A DNA stretch of 15,897 nt, from the NCBI GenBank assembly GCA_013152215.1, contig JAADGT010000214.1, positions 3,044 to 18,940 of the forward strand, read 5' to 3'. This DNA is from Deltaproteobacteria bacterium (lineage in GTDB: Bacteria; Desulfobacterota; Deferrisomatia; Deferrisomatales; Deferrisomataceae). The notes beneath the pieces were generated by a model. The model ran no database searches and had not been told where the DNA came from. It saw only the letters and a list, made by a program, of their open reading frames with translations. Positions 1-6,657 of the stretch are shown piece after piece. Both the position numbers and the translations under genes were made by a program. Position 1 is the first letter of the stretch. Each line of letters opens with the position of its first letter.

Positions 1-1119
1 AGCTTCGAAGAGTTCTGGCACCGCAACGACGTGGCGGACCTGGTGGCCCAGGTGAACCGAGCCACCCCGGAGCAGGTGGAGAGCGCCCTCGCCCGGCGGG
101 TCGTGGACCTGGAGGGGTTCCTGGCGCTGATCTCCCCGGCCGCCGCCCCCTTCCTGGAGCCCCTGGCCCGGCAGGCCCAGTGCCTGACCCGGGAACGGTT
201 CGGCCGAGTCGTCCAGCTCTACGCCCCCCTGTATGTATCCAACGACTGCGTGAACGCGTGCGTCTACTGCGGGTTCAACCGCCACAACCCGATCCGGCGC
301 ACCACCCTGAGCCTGGACGAGGCCGAGGCGGAGGCTCGGGTCCTGTGGGAGCAGGGGTTCCGCAACCTGCTGATCGTATCGTCCGAGAACCCGGCCGCGG
401 TGCCGGTGTCGTACTTCGAGGCCCTGGCCCGGCGCCTGGGGTCCCGGTTCCCGAGCCTTTCGGTCGAGATCTACCCGCTGGACGAAGACGGATACCGGCG
501 GCTCGCCCGGGCAGGGGTGGACGGGGTCACCGTGTTCCAGGAGACCTACGATCCGAACCGGTACCGGCAGGTCCACCCGGCCGGCCGAAAGGCCGATTAC
601 TCCTGGCGGCTCGCCACCCCGGAGCGGGCGGCTCGGGCCGGCATGCGTCGGGTGGGGCTCGGTGCCCTCCTGGGGCTGGGGCCGTGGCGGCTCGAGGCGG
701 TGGGGCTGGCCCTGCACGCGCTGTGGCTCGAGCGACGGTTCTGGCAGACGCAGGTCACCATCTCGTTCCCCCGGCTCCGACCCGCTCCGGGGGGGTACAC
801 CCCGCCCCACCCCGTCTCCGACCGGGAGCTGGTGCAGCTCATGTGCGCCCTGCGGCTGCTTCTGCCAAACGTGGGGCTGGTGTTGTCGACCCGAGAGAGC
901 CCGGAGCTGCGGGACGGCCTGTCCCAGATCTGCGTGACCCACACCAGCGCGGGGTCCCGGACCGAGCCGGGGGGCTACACCCGCCCCGGCCAGGCCGACG
1001 TGCAGTTCCGGGTGGAGGACCGCCGCAGCCCCGGCGAGGTGGCCGCTCGACTCCTCGAGCTCGGCGTGGAGCCGGTGTGGAAGGACTGGGACGCAGCCCT
1101 GCACGACACCGGCCCGTGA
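1..1119 (+). CDS. thiH: 2-iminoacetate synthase ThiH (5' end outside window)
   Basis: Radical-SAM enzyme that cleaves tyrosine to dehydroglycine (2-iminoacetate) and p-cresol, feeding thiazole synthesis for thiamine. The frame is open from base 1 and the first visible residues (SFEEFWHRND) already align with the N-terminal part of E. coli ThiH, so the true start is probably just upstream; a GTG at 31 would be an internal alternative. Counting from base 1, the radical-SAM cluster motif CVNACVYCGF gives C83, C87 and C90 (C-x3-C-x2-C). Family-typical stretches follow: QETYDPNRYRQVHP, LGALLGLG, SFPRLRP, STRESPELRD, PGGYTRPGQ and a C-terminal EPVWKDWD. The 372 visible codons match the family's usual length. 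It is followed by thiS after a 146-base gap that contains repeats. The identification is very secure; only the exact start is unknown. Confidence 0.95.
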   Translation, partial: SFEEFWHRNDVADLVAQVNRATPEQVESALARRVVDLEGFLALISPAAAPFLEPLARQAQCLTRERFGRVVQLYAPLYVSNDCVNACVYCGFNRHNPIRRTTLSLDEAEAEARVLWEQGFRNLLIVSSENPAAVPVSYFEALARRLGSRFPSLSVEIYPLDEDGYRRLARAGVDGVTVFQETYDPNRYRQVHPAGRKADYSWRLATPERAARAGMRRVGLGALLGLGPWRLEAVGLALHALWLERRFWQTQVTISFPRLRPAPGGYTPPHPVSDRELVQLMCALRLLLPNVGLVLSTRESPELRDGLSQICVTHTSAGSRTEPGGYTRPGQADVQFRVEDRRSPGEVAARLLELGVEPVWKDWDAALHDTGP

Positions 1120-1165
1120 CGCCCCACCCGAACCCGTCCCCCAGGGCCGGGCAACGGGAAGGGCC

Positions 1166-1186
1166 GTGACAAGTGACGGGTGACGG
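1166..1186 (+). repeat. Heptamer tandem array (GTGACRR)x3
   Basis: Three head-to-tail 7-base units: GTGACAA, GTGACGG, GTGACGG. They sit in the thiH-thiS gap and belong to the same style of short array as those found between dodecin and the baeRF gene. No coding function is seen; a GTG at 1173 opens an in-frame extension of thiS, but that extension is low-complexity and lies upstream of the real ribosome binding site. Confidence 0.7.
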
Positions 1187-1221
1187 CGGCGGGGCTGGGG
1201 AGCCGTCCGGCCGCCTAGCTG

Positions 1222-1252
1222 CCCAGCGGGCCGAAGGCCCGAAGTTACTGGG
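1222..1252 (+). repeat. Hairpin-forming dispersed repeat in the thiS leader
   Basis: CGGGCC (1227-1232) pairs with GGCCCG (1236-1241) around a GAA loop, and CCCAG (1222-1226) can stack outside it by pairing with CTGGG (1248-1252), leaving AAGTTA bulged. The segment 1222-1245 recurs at 8208-8231 with two differences in 24 bases. The segment 1239-1255 recurs exactly, inverted, at 7903-7919. The outer 3' arm overlaps the GGAAGGAG ribosome binding site of thiS at 1251-1258, so the fold could hide that site. Confidence 0.7.
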
Positions 1253-1265
1253 AAGGAGTATTGCC

Positions 1266-1469
1266 GTGACGGTGGTGGTGGTCAACGGGGAGCCCCGGCC
1301 GGTGGACGCCGGAACCACGCTGGGCGCCCTCTTGGTCTCTCTGGGGGTGCAGCCCGCCTCGGTGGTGGTGGAGCGCAACGGGGAGATCGTGGCCCGGGAC
1401 GACTTCGACCGGACCGTGCTGTCCGACGGGGACCGGCTGGAGGTGGTCCGGTTTGTGGGGGGCGGATGA
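1266..1469 (+). CDS. thiS: Sulfur carrier protein ThiS
   Basis: Small ubiquitin-like (beta-grasp) protein that carries sulfur as a C-terminal thiocarboxylate to ThiG for thiazole formation. The 67-residue product begins MTVVVVNGEPRPVDAGTTL and ends VVRFVGGG, with the obligatory C-terminal Gly-Gly. The start is GTG at 1266, chosen because GGAAGGAG (1251-1258) lies at good spacing and because an upstream in-frame GTG at 1173 would add 31 low-complexity residues unlike any ThiS. The stop overlaps the next gene's start by 4 bases (ATGA), so translation of the methyltransferase is probably coupled to it. The leader holds a dispersed repeat that can fold over the ribosome binding site. The activating enzyme is presumably the ThiF-type protein at 9490. 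Confidence 0.9.
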   Translation: MTVVVVNGEPRPVDAGTTLGALLVSLGVQPASVVVERNGEIVARDDFDRTVLSDGDRLEVVRFVGGG

Positions 1470-2242
1470 GCGCCACGGCCGAGTCCCGGGCCCGGGCGGT
1501 CCGGGCGATGTTCTCTGCCATCGCCCCCACCTACGACCTTCTGAACCGGATCCTGAGCCTTGGGGTGGACGTGGGCTGGCGCCGGCAGATGGTGCGGCGC
1601 CTGCCCTCCGGATGCCGGCGGGTGCTGGACTTGGCCTGCGGGACCGGCGACGTGGCCTTGGAGATCGTCCGGCAGAGGCCGGCCGCCCGGGTGTTCGGGG
1701 CCGACTTCGCCCTGCCGATGCTTCGGGCCGGCACCCCCAAGCTGCGCCGCCGCGGCGCCGCCGCACGGATCCTCCTGCAAAACGCCTCGGCCGAGGACCT
1801 TCCCTACCGGGACGCCACCTTTGACGCGGCCACCATGGCGTTCGGGATCCGCAACGTGGTCCGCCGGGAGCGGGCCCTGGCCGAGCTCCACCGGGTGCTG
1901 CGCCCCGGCGGCCGGCTGCTGATCCTGGACTTCTCGATCCCCCGGTCCTCGGGCCTTGCGGCCCTGTACCGGGTGTACTTCCACCGGGTCCTTCCGTTCG
2001 TGGGCGGACTGATCTCCGGCAACTTCGATGCCTACCGCTACCTGCCGCGCAGCGTGGAAGGATTTCCCCCCCGACACCGGTTCGCCGCCATGATGGCCCG
2101 GGCCGGGTTCGAGCGCCCCCGCTATCGGGACCTCACGTTCGGCATCGCGACCCTCTACGAGGCTGAGAAGCCCGCCCTCCCCCTCACTGCCCAGGCTCCA
2201 GGCCGCACTCCCGAATCTTGTATAGAAGGGTCTTGTAGCTGA
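1466..2242 (+). CDS. ubiE: UbiE/MenG family quinone C-methyltransferase
   Basis: SAM-dependent C-methyltransferase acting on demethylmenaquinone (MenG role) and/or the ubiquinone precursor (UbiE role). The 258-residue product has the family N-terminal signature YDLLNRILSLGVDVGWRR (residues 23-40), the SAM-binding motif VLDLACGTGD (53-62), the second signature MAFGIRNV (124-131) and LRPGGRLLILDFS (145-157). ATG overlaps the thiS stop by 4 bases. The family normally ends around GIATLYEAEKP; here about 20 further residues run through the 3' end of the converging response-regulator gene (59-base overlap). In an anaerobe menaquinone is the likelier substrate, but that is inference. No terminator is visible at the convergent junction. 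Confidence 0.92.
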   Translation: MSATAESRARAVRAMFSAIAPTYDLLNRILSLGVDVGWRRQMVRRLPSGCRRVLDLACGTGDVALEIVRQRPAARVFGADFALPMLRAGTPKLRRRGAAARILLQNASAEDLPYRDATFDAATMAFGIRNVVRRERALAELHRVLRPGGRLLILDFSIPRSSGLAALYRVYFHRVLPFVGGLISGNFDAYRYLPRSVEGFPPRHRFAAMMARAGFERPRYRDLTFGIATLYEAEKPALPLTAQAPGRTPESCIEGSCS

Positions 2243-3611
2243 TGTCGAGCAGCTGGGCCGCCTTCCGGCGGTTCCAGTTGGTCTGGCGGAGCACCGCCGC
2301 GATCATCCGCCGCTCGGCCTGCATCGCGGCCTTGCGCGCGATCTCCTTGAGCGAGATCACCTCGTCGGCCCCGTCGAGGTCGATTCGGTCCAGGGGGTCC
2401 TCCGGCACCAGCGGCTCCGGTGAAGGGGTGGCCGGGGTGACGTTCTTGGCCCGGAAGTCGCTGAACAGGAACCGCTCGTCGTTGAGGATCACCAACCGCT
2501 TGACCAGGTTCTCCAGCTCCCGCACGTTCCCGGGCCAGTCGTAGGACAGGAAGTACGCCATCAGGGGATCGGAGATCTCCGACGGCCCCCGGCCGTACTT
2601 CTCCACGTACTTGTGCAGGAAGTACCGGGTCAGGAGGGGGATATCCTCCCTGCGTTCCCGCAAGGGGGGGATCCGCACGTTGACCACGTTGAGACGGTAG
2701 TACAGGTCCTCCCGGAACTCCTTGTTCTCCACGGCCTGCCGCAGATCCCGGTTCGTCGCGCACACGATGCGCACGTCCACCCGTACCGGCTCGTTCCCCC
2801 CCACCCGGCAGAACTCCCGGTCTTGAAGCACCTGCAGCAGCTTCGCCTGGAGCGGGAGGCTCATCTCCCCGATTTCGTCCAGGAAGATGGTGCCGCCGTC
2901 GGCGTACTCGAAGCGCCCCACCTTGCGCTTCTGAGCCCCGGTGAAAGCCCCTTTCTCGTACCCGAACAGCTCGCTCTCCAGCAGGTCCGGGGGCAGGGCC
3001 GCACAGTTCACCTTCACCCAACGACCCCGTCGGCGAGAGGATTTGGTGTGGAGCCGGCGCGCCGCCAGTTCCTTGCCCACCCCGCTCTCCCCCTCGATCA
3101 GCACCGTCACGTCGGTGTCGGCGATGGAGTCCAGCAGGTCCTTCATCCCCTGCAGGGACTGGCTCACCCCTACAATCGGGTCCAGCTGCTCCTGCTCGGC
3201 CAGCTGGCTGCGCAGCTCCCGGATCTCCTGGACCAGTCGCCGCCGCTCCAGCGCCTTCTCCAGGGCCAGGTTCAGCTCGTCGGCCTCGAACGACTTGTCG
3301 ATGTAGTCGTACGCGCCGGAGCGCATGGCCTCCACCACCGTGGCGGTGCGGCCCACCCCCGAGAGCATGATCACCGGCAGCTCGGGGTCCCGGTCCCTCA
3401 GGTGACGCAGGGTGGCCAGCCCGTCCATGCCGGGCATCATCACGTCCAGCACGACCACGTCGGGCCGTAGGCCGTTGTTCAGCCGGGCCAGGGCCGCCTC
3501 GCCGGTTTCCGCGGTAACGACCCGATACCCCTGCAAAGACAGCAGGCTGTCCAGGTACGCCAAGATTCCCGGATCGTCGTCCACCACCAGAACCGTGTGA
3601 CGATCGTCCAT
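2184..3611 (-). CDS. Sigma-54-dependent NtrC-family response regulator
   Basis: Two-component regulator that activates sigma-54 promoters once phosphorylated. The 475-residue product has a receiver domain (residues about 5-120) with acidic D11-D13, phosphorylation site D56 in VVVLDVMMPGMDG, and K106. It then has an AAA+ domain with Walker A GESGVGKE (174-181), the sigma-54-contact loop GAFTGA (221-226) and Walker B FLDE (243-246). A Fis-type helix-turn-helix lies at NWNRRKAAQLLDISYKTLLYKI (about 446-466). ATG at 3611 was chosen because the receiver begins right there and 40 upstream in-frame residues are non-homologous; a promoter lies at 3704-3731. After K106 comes Ser where most receivers have Pro. 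No histidine kinase is adjacent, so the partner is unknown. The 3' end overlaps ubiE. Confidence 0.95.
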   Translation of the reverse strand: MDDRHTVLVVDDDPGILAYLDSLLSLQGYRVVTAETGEAALARLNNGLRPDVVVLDVMMPGMDGLATLRHLRDRDPELPVIMLSGVGRTATVVEAMRSGAYDYIDKSFEADELNLALEKALERRRLVQEIRELRSQLAEQEQLDPIVGVSQSLQGMKDLLDSIADTDVTVLIEGESGVGKELAARRLHTKSSRRRGRWVKVNCAALPPDLLESELFGYEKGAFTGAQKRKVGRFEYADGGTIFLDEIGEMSLPLQAKLLQVLQDREFCRVGGNEPVRVDVRIVCATNRDLRQAVENKEFREDLYYRLNVVNVRIPPLRERREDIPLLTRYFLHKYVEKYGRGPSEISDPLMAYFLSYDWPGNVRELENLVKRLVILNDERFLFSDFRAKNVTPATPSPEPLVPEDPLDRIDLDGADEVISLKEIARKAAMQAERRMIAAVLRQTNWNRRKAAQLLDISYKTLLYKIRECGLEPGQ

Positions 3612-3624
3612 CGCCGACTCCCCT

Positions 3625-3642
3625 CGCCCCTTTCCAGGGGCG
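3625..3642 (-). other. Small hairpin in the response-regulator 5' leader
   Basis: CGCCCC (3625-3630) and GGGGCG (3637-3642) can pair around a 6-base loop, just upstream of the ribosome binding region of the sigma-54 activator. Six GC pairs in GC-rich DNA is modest evidence. Confidence 0.35.
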
Positions 3643-3703
3643 GACGTCCCCCACGGAGAAAAGGCCCTTCGCGGTGCACGCGGGATACCCTTCCGAAAGC
3701 GAG

Positions 3704-3731
3704 ATCCTAGCCGCCACATCCGGTCCGTCAA
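3704..3731 (-). promoter_or_regulatory. Sigma-70-type promoter for the response regulator
   Basis: On the minus strand, TTGACG (3731-3726) and TAGGAT (3709-3704) are separated by 16 bases. It lies between the end of hypE and the regulator ATG and implies a leader of roughly 85 bases, so the regulator need not depend on hyp transcription. Confidence 0.5.
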
Positions 3732-3759
3732 GGGGTGACTTTCCCCTCCCGGGCCCGGT

Positions 3760-4758
3760 TCAGCAGATGCGCGGCAGCAGCTCCCCGGCCGGCTCGTCCA
3801 CCAGCCGGGTTCCTCCCAGCACGGTTCGGGCCAACACCCTGGCCGGCCCTTCCCTCACCTCCCCCACCACGGCCGCCCGGCGGCCCCTGGGGTGGGCCCG
3901 GAGGGCCTCCAGGGCTCGTTGCGCATCCCTCCCGGCCACGAACGCCAGCGCGCATCCCTCGTTGGCCACCTCCAGCGGATCGTATCCCAGCAGGTCGCAG
4001 GCGCTCCGGACCGCCGGAGCCACGGGCACGCGCGCCTCGTCGATCACGATCTCGACGGACGAGGCGGACGCGATCTCGTTGAGTGCACCGGCCACGCCGC
4101 CCCGCGTGGGATCCCTGAGGACGTGCACCTCTGCGCCGCTGGCAAGGAGCGCCGCCACCAACCCGTTCAACGGGGCCACGTCGCTCTCGATCTCCGCCTC
4201 GAACCCGATTCCCTCCCGCCGGGACAGCACCGCGATCCCGTGGCGGCCGACGTCTCCGGTCAGCACGACCGCGTCGCCCGGCCGGGCCGCCGACCCGCTG
4301 ATGACCGGCGCCTCGGGCAGCGCCCCGATGCCGGCCGTGTTGACCACCGGGTCCCCGAACGGCACCACCTTGGTGTCGCCGGCCACGATCCGCACTCCGG
4401 CCTCCCGCGCCCGTTCGGCCATCCGCTCCACGATCTCTTTGAGTTCCCGCAAAGGGAACCCTTCGGGCAGCACGAACCCCGCGGTCAGGTACAGGGGACG
4501 GGCACCCACCATGGCCAGATCGTTCACCGTGCCGCACACCGCCAGGTCCCCCAGGTTCCCGCCCGGAAACCGCCAGGGCTGCACCACGAACGAGTCCGTG
4601 GTCACCGCCAGCCGGCAGGCAGGCACCTCGATCCGCGCCGCATCGTCCGAGCCCCCATCTCCCGCATCGCCCAGACCGGCCAGGAACACGTCCCGGATCA
4701 ACTCGCGCATCTCCCGGCCCCCGCCCCCGTGGGCCCGGGTCACCACCGGCTCAGCCAT
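3760..4758 (-). CDS. hypE: Hydrogenase maturation protein HypE
   Basis: Dehydrates the carbamoyl group received from HypF to a thiocyanate on its own C-terminal cysteine, the source of the CN ligands of [NiFe] hydrogenases. The 332-residue product has the N-terminal AHGGGG motif (9-14), the PurM-like ATP-binding region (TTDSFVVQP, GNLGDLAVCGTVNDLAM), GDTKVV, the conserved DPTRGG segment and ANEGC. It ends PRIC, so the catalytic terminal Cys332 is present. Length is normal for the family. The start ATG overlaps the end of hypD by 8 bases, giving a hypC-hypD-hypE operon read leftward. HypA, HypB, HypF and hydrogenase subunits are absent from the window. Confidence 0.96.
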   Translation of the reverse strand: MAEPVVTRAHGGGGREMRELIRDVFLAGLGDAGDGGSDDAARIEVPACRLAVTTDSFVVQPWRFPGGNLGDLAVCGTVNDLAMVGARPLYLTAGFVLPEGFPLRELKEIVERMAERAREAGVRIVAGDTKVVPFGDPVVNTAGIGALPEAPVISGSAARPGDAVVLTGDVGRHGIAVLSRREGIGFEAEIESDVAPLNGLVAALLASGAEVHVLRDPTRGGVAGALNEIASASSVEIVIDEARVPVAPAVRSACDLLGYDPLEVANEGCALAFVAGRDAQRALEALRAHPRGRRAAVVGEVREGPARVLARTVLGGTRLVDEPAGELLPRIC

Positions 4759-5797
4759 CGGCCCGCCTTCGGTAGCGGTAATGGGCGCCGCATGCGCCCT
4801 CGGAGCTCACCATGCACGCCCCCACCGGCCGCTGGGGCGTGCACGCCCGGGCGAACAAGGGGCACTCCGCCGGCTCGATCCGGCCCCGAAGGACCTCCGC
4901 GCACCGGCATCCAGCGGGTTCCCGGCCCTCGAACCGCACCCCCTGCAGAAACCTCCTGCGGGCGTCCCAGGGTGCGAAGGCGGGCCGCAGGTCGTACCCG
5001 CTCCCGTCGATCTCCCCCAACCCCCTCCACCGGGCGGGGGCCCTCTGGAATACCCTATCCAACGCCTCCTGGGCCGTCCGATTTCCCGCGGCCGACACCG
5101 CCCGGGGATAGGCGTTCTCGACCCGTGCCTCCCCCCCTTGCACCTGGCCGAGCAGGCGTAGCACCCCAGCCAGCACGTCCACGGGCTCGAACCCAGCCAC
5201 GCAGCATGGAATACCGTACCTTTCGGCAAGCGGTTCGTAGGCTTTAGCCCCCAGCACCATGCTGGCGTGTCCCGGGCACAGGAACGCCCCGATCCGCACC
5301 TCGGGATCCTGGAGCAGGGCCTCCATGGCCGGGAGGATCGCTTTGTGGGCCGAAAGCACCGAGAAGTTCCGCACCTCGTCCCGCCGGGCCCGCAGCAGCG
5401 CGGCGGCCACGGTGGGAGCCGTGGTCTCGAACCCCAGGCCCAGGAACACCACCTCTCGGTCTGGGTTTCGTTCGGCCAGGGCCAGGGCGTCCAGCGCCGA
5501 GTACACCACCCGCACGGCGTCGCCGTAGGTGGCCAGGATCACCCCGGCCTCCCGGACCAGGTGGAGGGCCTGATCGAACAGGTCCACCGGGGTCACGCAC
5601 ACCGGGCAGCCCGGACCCGACAGCAGCCGCACCCCCTCCGGCAGCAGGCCCCGAAGTCCCATCCGGGCCGCCGCCACCGTGTGGGTGCCGCATACCTCCA
5701 TGATGGTCACGGGGGGGCCGCGGTAGGCGCGCAGCCGTTCCACGAGCCCAGAGACGAGTTCGGGCCCTGACGGGCCCGTGTCACGAAGGAGATTCAT
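4751..5797 (-). CDS. hypD: Hydrogenase maturation protein HypD with apparent internal deletion
   Basis: Iron-sulfur scaffold that, with HypC, assembles the Fe(CN)2CO unit of [NiFe] hydrogenases. The 348-residue product shows MEVCGTHT (33-40, C36), GPGCPVC (61-67), GFETT (122-126), CPGH (174-177) and the C-terminal Cys-rich cluster region (C297, C299, C312, C319, C328, C336). In E. coli HypD, as I recall it, FGDAMRV continues as PGKQGSLLQAKARGADVRI and then VYSPMDAL. Here YGDAVRV (91-97) is followed at once by VYSALDAL, so about 19 residues are missing with the frame kept. The rest aligns well. The gene overlaps hypC by 17 bases and hypE by 8. Whether the protein still works is uncertain; an assembly error is possible. 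Confidence 0.93.
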   Translation of the reverse strand: MNLLRDTGPSGPELVSGLVERLRAYRGPPVTIMEVCGTHTVAAARMGLRGLLPEGVRLLSGPGCPVCVTPVDLFDQALHLVREAGVILATYGDAVRVVYSALDALALAERNPDREVVFLGLGFETTAPTVAAALLRARRDEVRNFSVLSAHKAILPAMEALLQDPEVRIGAFLCPGHASMVLGAKAYEPLAERYGIPCCVAGFEPVDVLAGVLRLLGQVQGGEARVENAYPRAVSAAGNRTAQEALDRVFQRAPARWRGLGEIDGSGYDLRPAFAPWDARRRFLQGVRFEGREPAGCRCAEVLRGRIEPAECPLFARACTPQRPVGACMVSSEGACGAHYRYRRRADG

Positions 5798-6008
5798 CCA
5801 GCACCTGCCGAAACAACTCCCGGGTCTGCCGGGCCTCGTCCGGGTCGACCCGGTGCAGGGCGAAGCCGGCGTGCACGATCACGAAATCCCCGGGCTGCAC
5901 CTCGGGCAGCAGGGCCGTGGAGACGACCCTCCGCACCCCGCCGAAGTCCACCTCGGCGGTCCCGTCGTCCGCCAATCGCACGATCTCTCCCGGCACCGCT
6001 ACGCACAT
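5781..6008 (-). CDS. hypC: Hydrogenase maturation chaperone HypC
   Basis: Small HypC/HupF chaperone that binds HypD and delivers the Fe(CN)2CO group to the hydrogenase large-subunit precursor. The 75-residue product starts MCVAVPGEI, which provides the essential N-terminal Cys2 and the PG motif. It continues through a beta-barrel-like core (AEVDFGGVRRVVSTALLPEVQPGDFVIVHAGFA) to DPDEARQT. The ATG is fixed by the family's MC start. It begins only 25 bases after the IHF-like gene's stop, on the same strand, so the two may share a transcript. Its 3' end overlaps the hypD start by 17 bases, suggesting translational coupling. Confidence 0.95.
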   Translation of the reverse strand: MCVAVPGEIVRLADDGTAEVDFGGVRRVVSTALLPEVQPGDFVIVHAGFALHRVDPDEARQTRELFRQVLDESPS

Positions 6009-6033
6009 ACCCGCCCCCCGACCCGGAAGGGTA

Positions 6034-6309
6034 TCACGAATCGATCCTCTCCTTGAGCTCCTTGCCGACCTTGAAGTAGGGAAGCCGCTTCGGCGGCACC
6101 TGGATCCGTTCCCCCGTCTTGGGGTTGCGCCCCACGTACGCCCCGTACTTCTTCACGCAGAAGCTGCCGAACCCTCGGATCTCGATCCGGTCTTCCCGAA
6201 GGATCGCCTCCTCCATGGCCGTGAAGAAGGCCTCCACGGCCGCCCGGGCCTCCTTCAGGGGCATGTCGCCCCGGTCGGACAGTGCCTTGATCAGGTCGGA
6301 TTTGTTCAT
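6034..6309 (-). CDS. Integration host factor beta-like / HU-family DNA-bending protein
   Basis: Nucleoid protein of the DNABII family. The 91-residue product has the dimerisation helices at the N-terminus (MNKSDLIKALSDRG...), RIEIRGFGSF (41-50) and the DNA-binding arm with GRNPKTG (60-66), whose Pro63 is the intercalating residue, ending PYFKVGKELKERI. RIEIRGFGSF and the C-terminal form resemble IHF-beta more than HU. ATG at 6309 was chosen over an upstream in-frame start at 6441 because GGGAGG lies about 8 bases before it and the extra 44 residues are not family-like. It sits between tRNA-Arg and hypC on the same strand. As IHF commonly assists sigma-54 activators, its nearness to the NtrC-type gene is suggestive only. 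Confidence 0.92.
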   Translation of the reverse strand: MNKSDLIKALSDRGDMPLKEARAAVEAFFTAMEEAILREDRIEIRGFGSFCVKKYGAYVGRNPKTGERIQVPPKRLPYFKVGKELKERIDS

Positions 6310-6389
6310 CTCTCGAACGCCTCCCGGCGAGGTCCCCGCACCAACGCCCTCTCCTCTACAAACCGCCCCCCTTCTCCTCCGGGCCGGAT

Positions 6390-6414
6390 CCGAGGATACC
6401 CGCGAACTCCTCGG
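6390..6414 (-). other. Hairpin between tRNA-Arg and the IHF-like gene
   Basis: A perfect 7-base inverted repeat (CCGAGGA / TCCTCGG) with an 11-base loop. It could act in tRNA 3' processing or as a weak terminator or attenuator before the IHF-like gene; there is no U-tract, so a classical terminator is not supported. Confidence 0.4.
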
Positions 6415-6440
6415 GGCCACCCCGGGCCCATGCAGGAACA

Positions 6441-6517
6441 TGGTGCCCCCGGCAGGGCTCGAACCTGCGACTCCAGGATTAGGAATCCTGTGCTCTATCC
6501 GACTGAGCTACGGGGGC
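6441..6517 (-). tRNA. tRNA-Arg (anticodon CCU)
   Basis: A complete 77-base cloverleaf on the minus strand. The 7-base acceptor stem is GCCCCCG / CGGGGGC with discriminator A and an encoded CCA end. D-arm GCTC/GAGC, anticodon stem CAGGA/TCCTG with loop TTCCTAA (anticodon CCU, reads AGG), a 5-base variable region and T-arm GCAGG-TTCGAGC-CCTGC are all intact. A good promoter lies just upstream at 6535-6563. No integrase or duplicated 3' end was seen, so there is no sign that it serves as an attachment site here. Confidence 0.97.
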
Positions 6518-6534
6518 GTGTCCGAAGGCAGCCG

Positions 6535-6563
6535 ATGCTAGATGCCCGCCCCTTGAAAGTCAA
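6535..6563 (-). promoter_or_regulatory. Sigma-70-type promoter for tRNA-Arg
   Basis: On the minus strand, TTGACT (6563-6558), a 17-base spacer and TAGCAT (6540-6535) precede the tRNA 5' end by 17 bases. An inverted repeat CCTTGA-AAG-TCAAGG (6551-6565) overlaps the -35 element and could be an operator. Confidence 0.65.
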
Positions 6564-6598
6564 GGTGTTCAAAAGTCTACCGAAATCTCTTTGGAACC

Positions 6599-6627
6599 TT
6601 GACCCGGAAACCCGGGACGCGTATATG
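6599..6627 (+). promoter_or_regulatory. Sigma-70-type promoter for the PHP-domain gene
   Basis: TTGACC (6599-6604), a 17-base spacer and TATATG (6622-6627), followed by the ribosome binding site AGGAGAG at 6644-6650 and ATG at 6658. It is divergent from the tRNA promoter about 35 bases away. Confidence 0.55.
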
Positions 6628-6657
6628 AGCCGGTCCCACTCACAGGAGAGACCCCCC

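Noticed and set aside
1120..1265. TPP riboswitch before thiS
   Set aside because: I looked for the CTGAGA and ACCTGA core signatures of the thi-box and found neither; the sequence is repeat-like instead.
839..2077. Long minus-strand frame opposite thiH, thiS and ubiE
   Set aside because: Composition is Pro/Arg/Gly-rich with no recognisable motif, and it crosses three recognised genes.
3674..5247. Long plus-strand frames opposite hypE and hypD
   Set aside because: GC-rich antisense shadows with low-complexity composition; the minus-strand genes are firmly identified.
6441..6517. tRNA-Arg as an integration site
   Set aside because: No integrase, no duplicated tRNA 3' end and no change in gene character on either side within the window.
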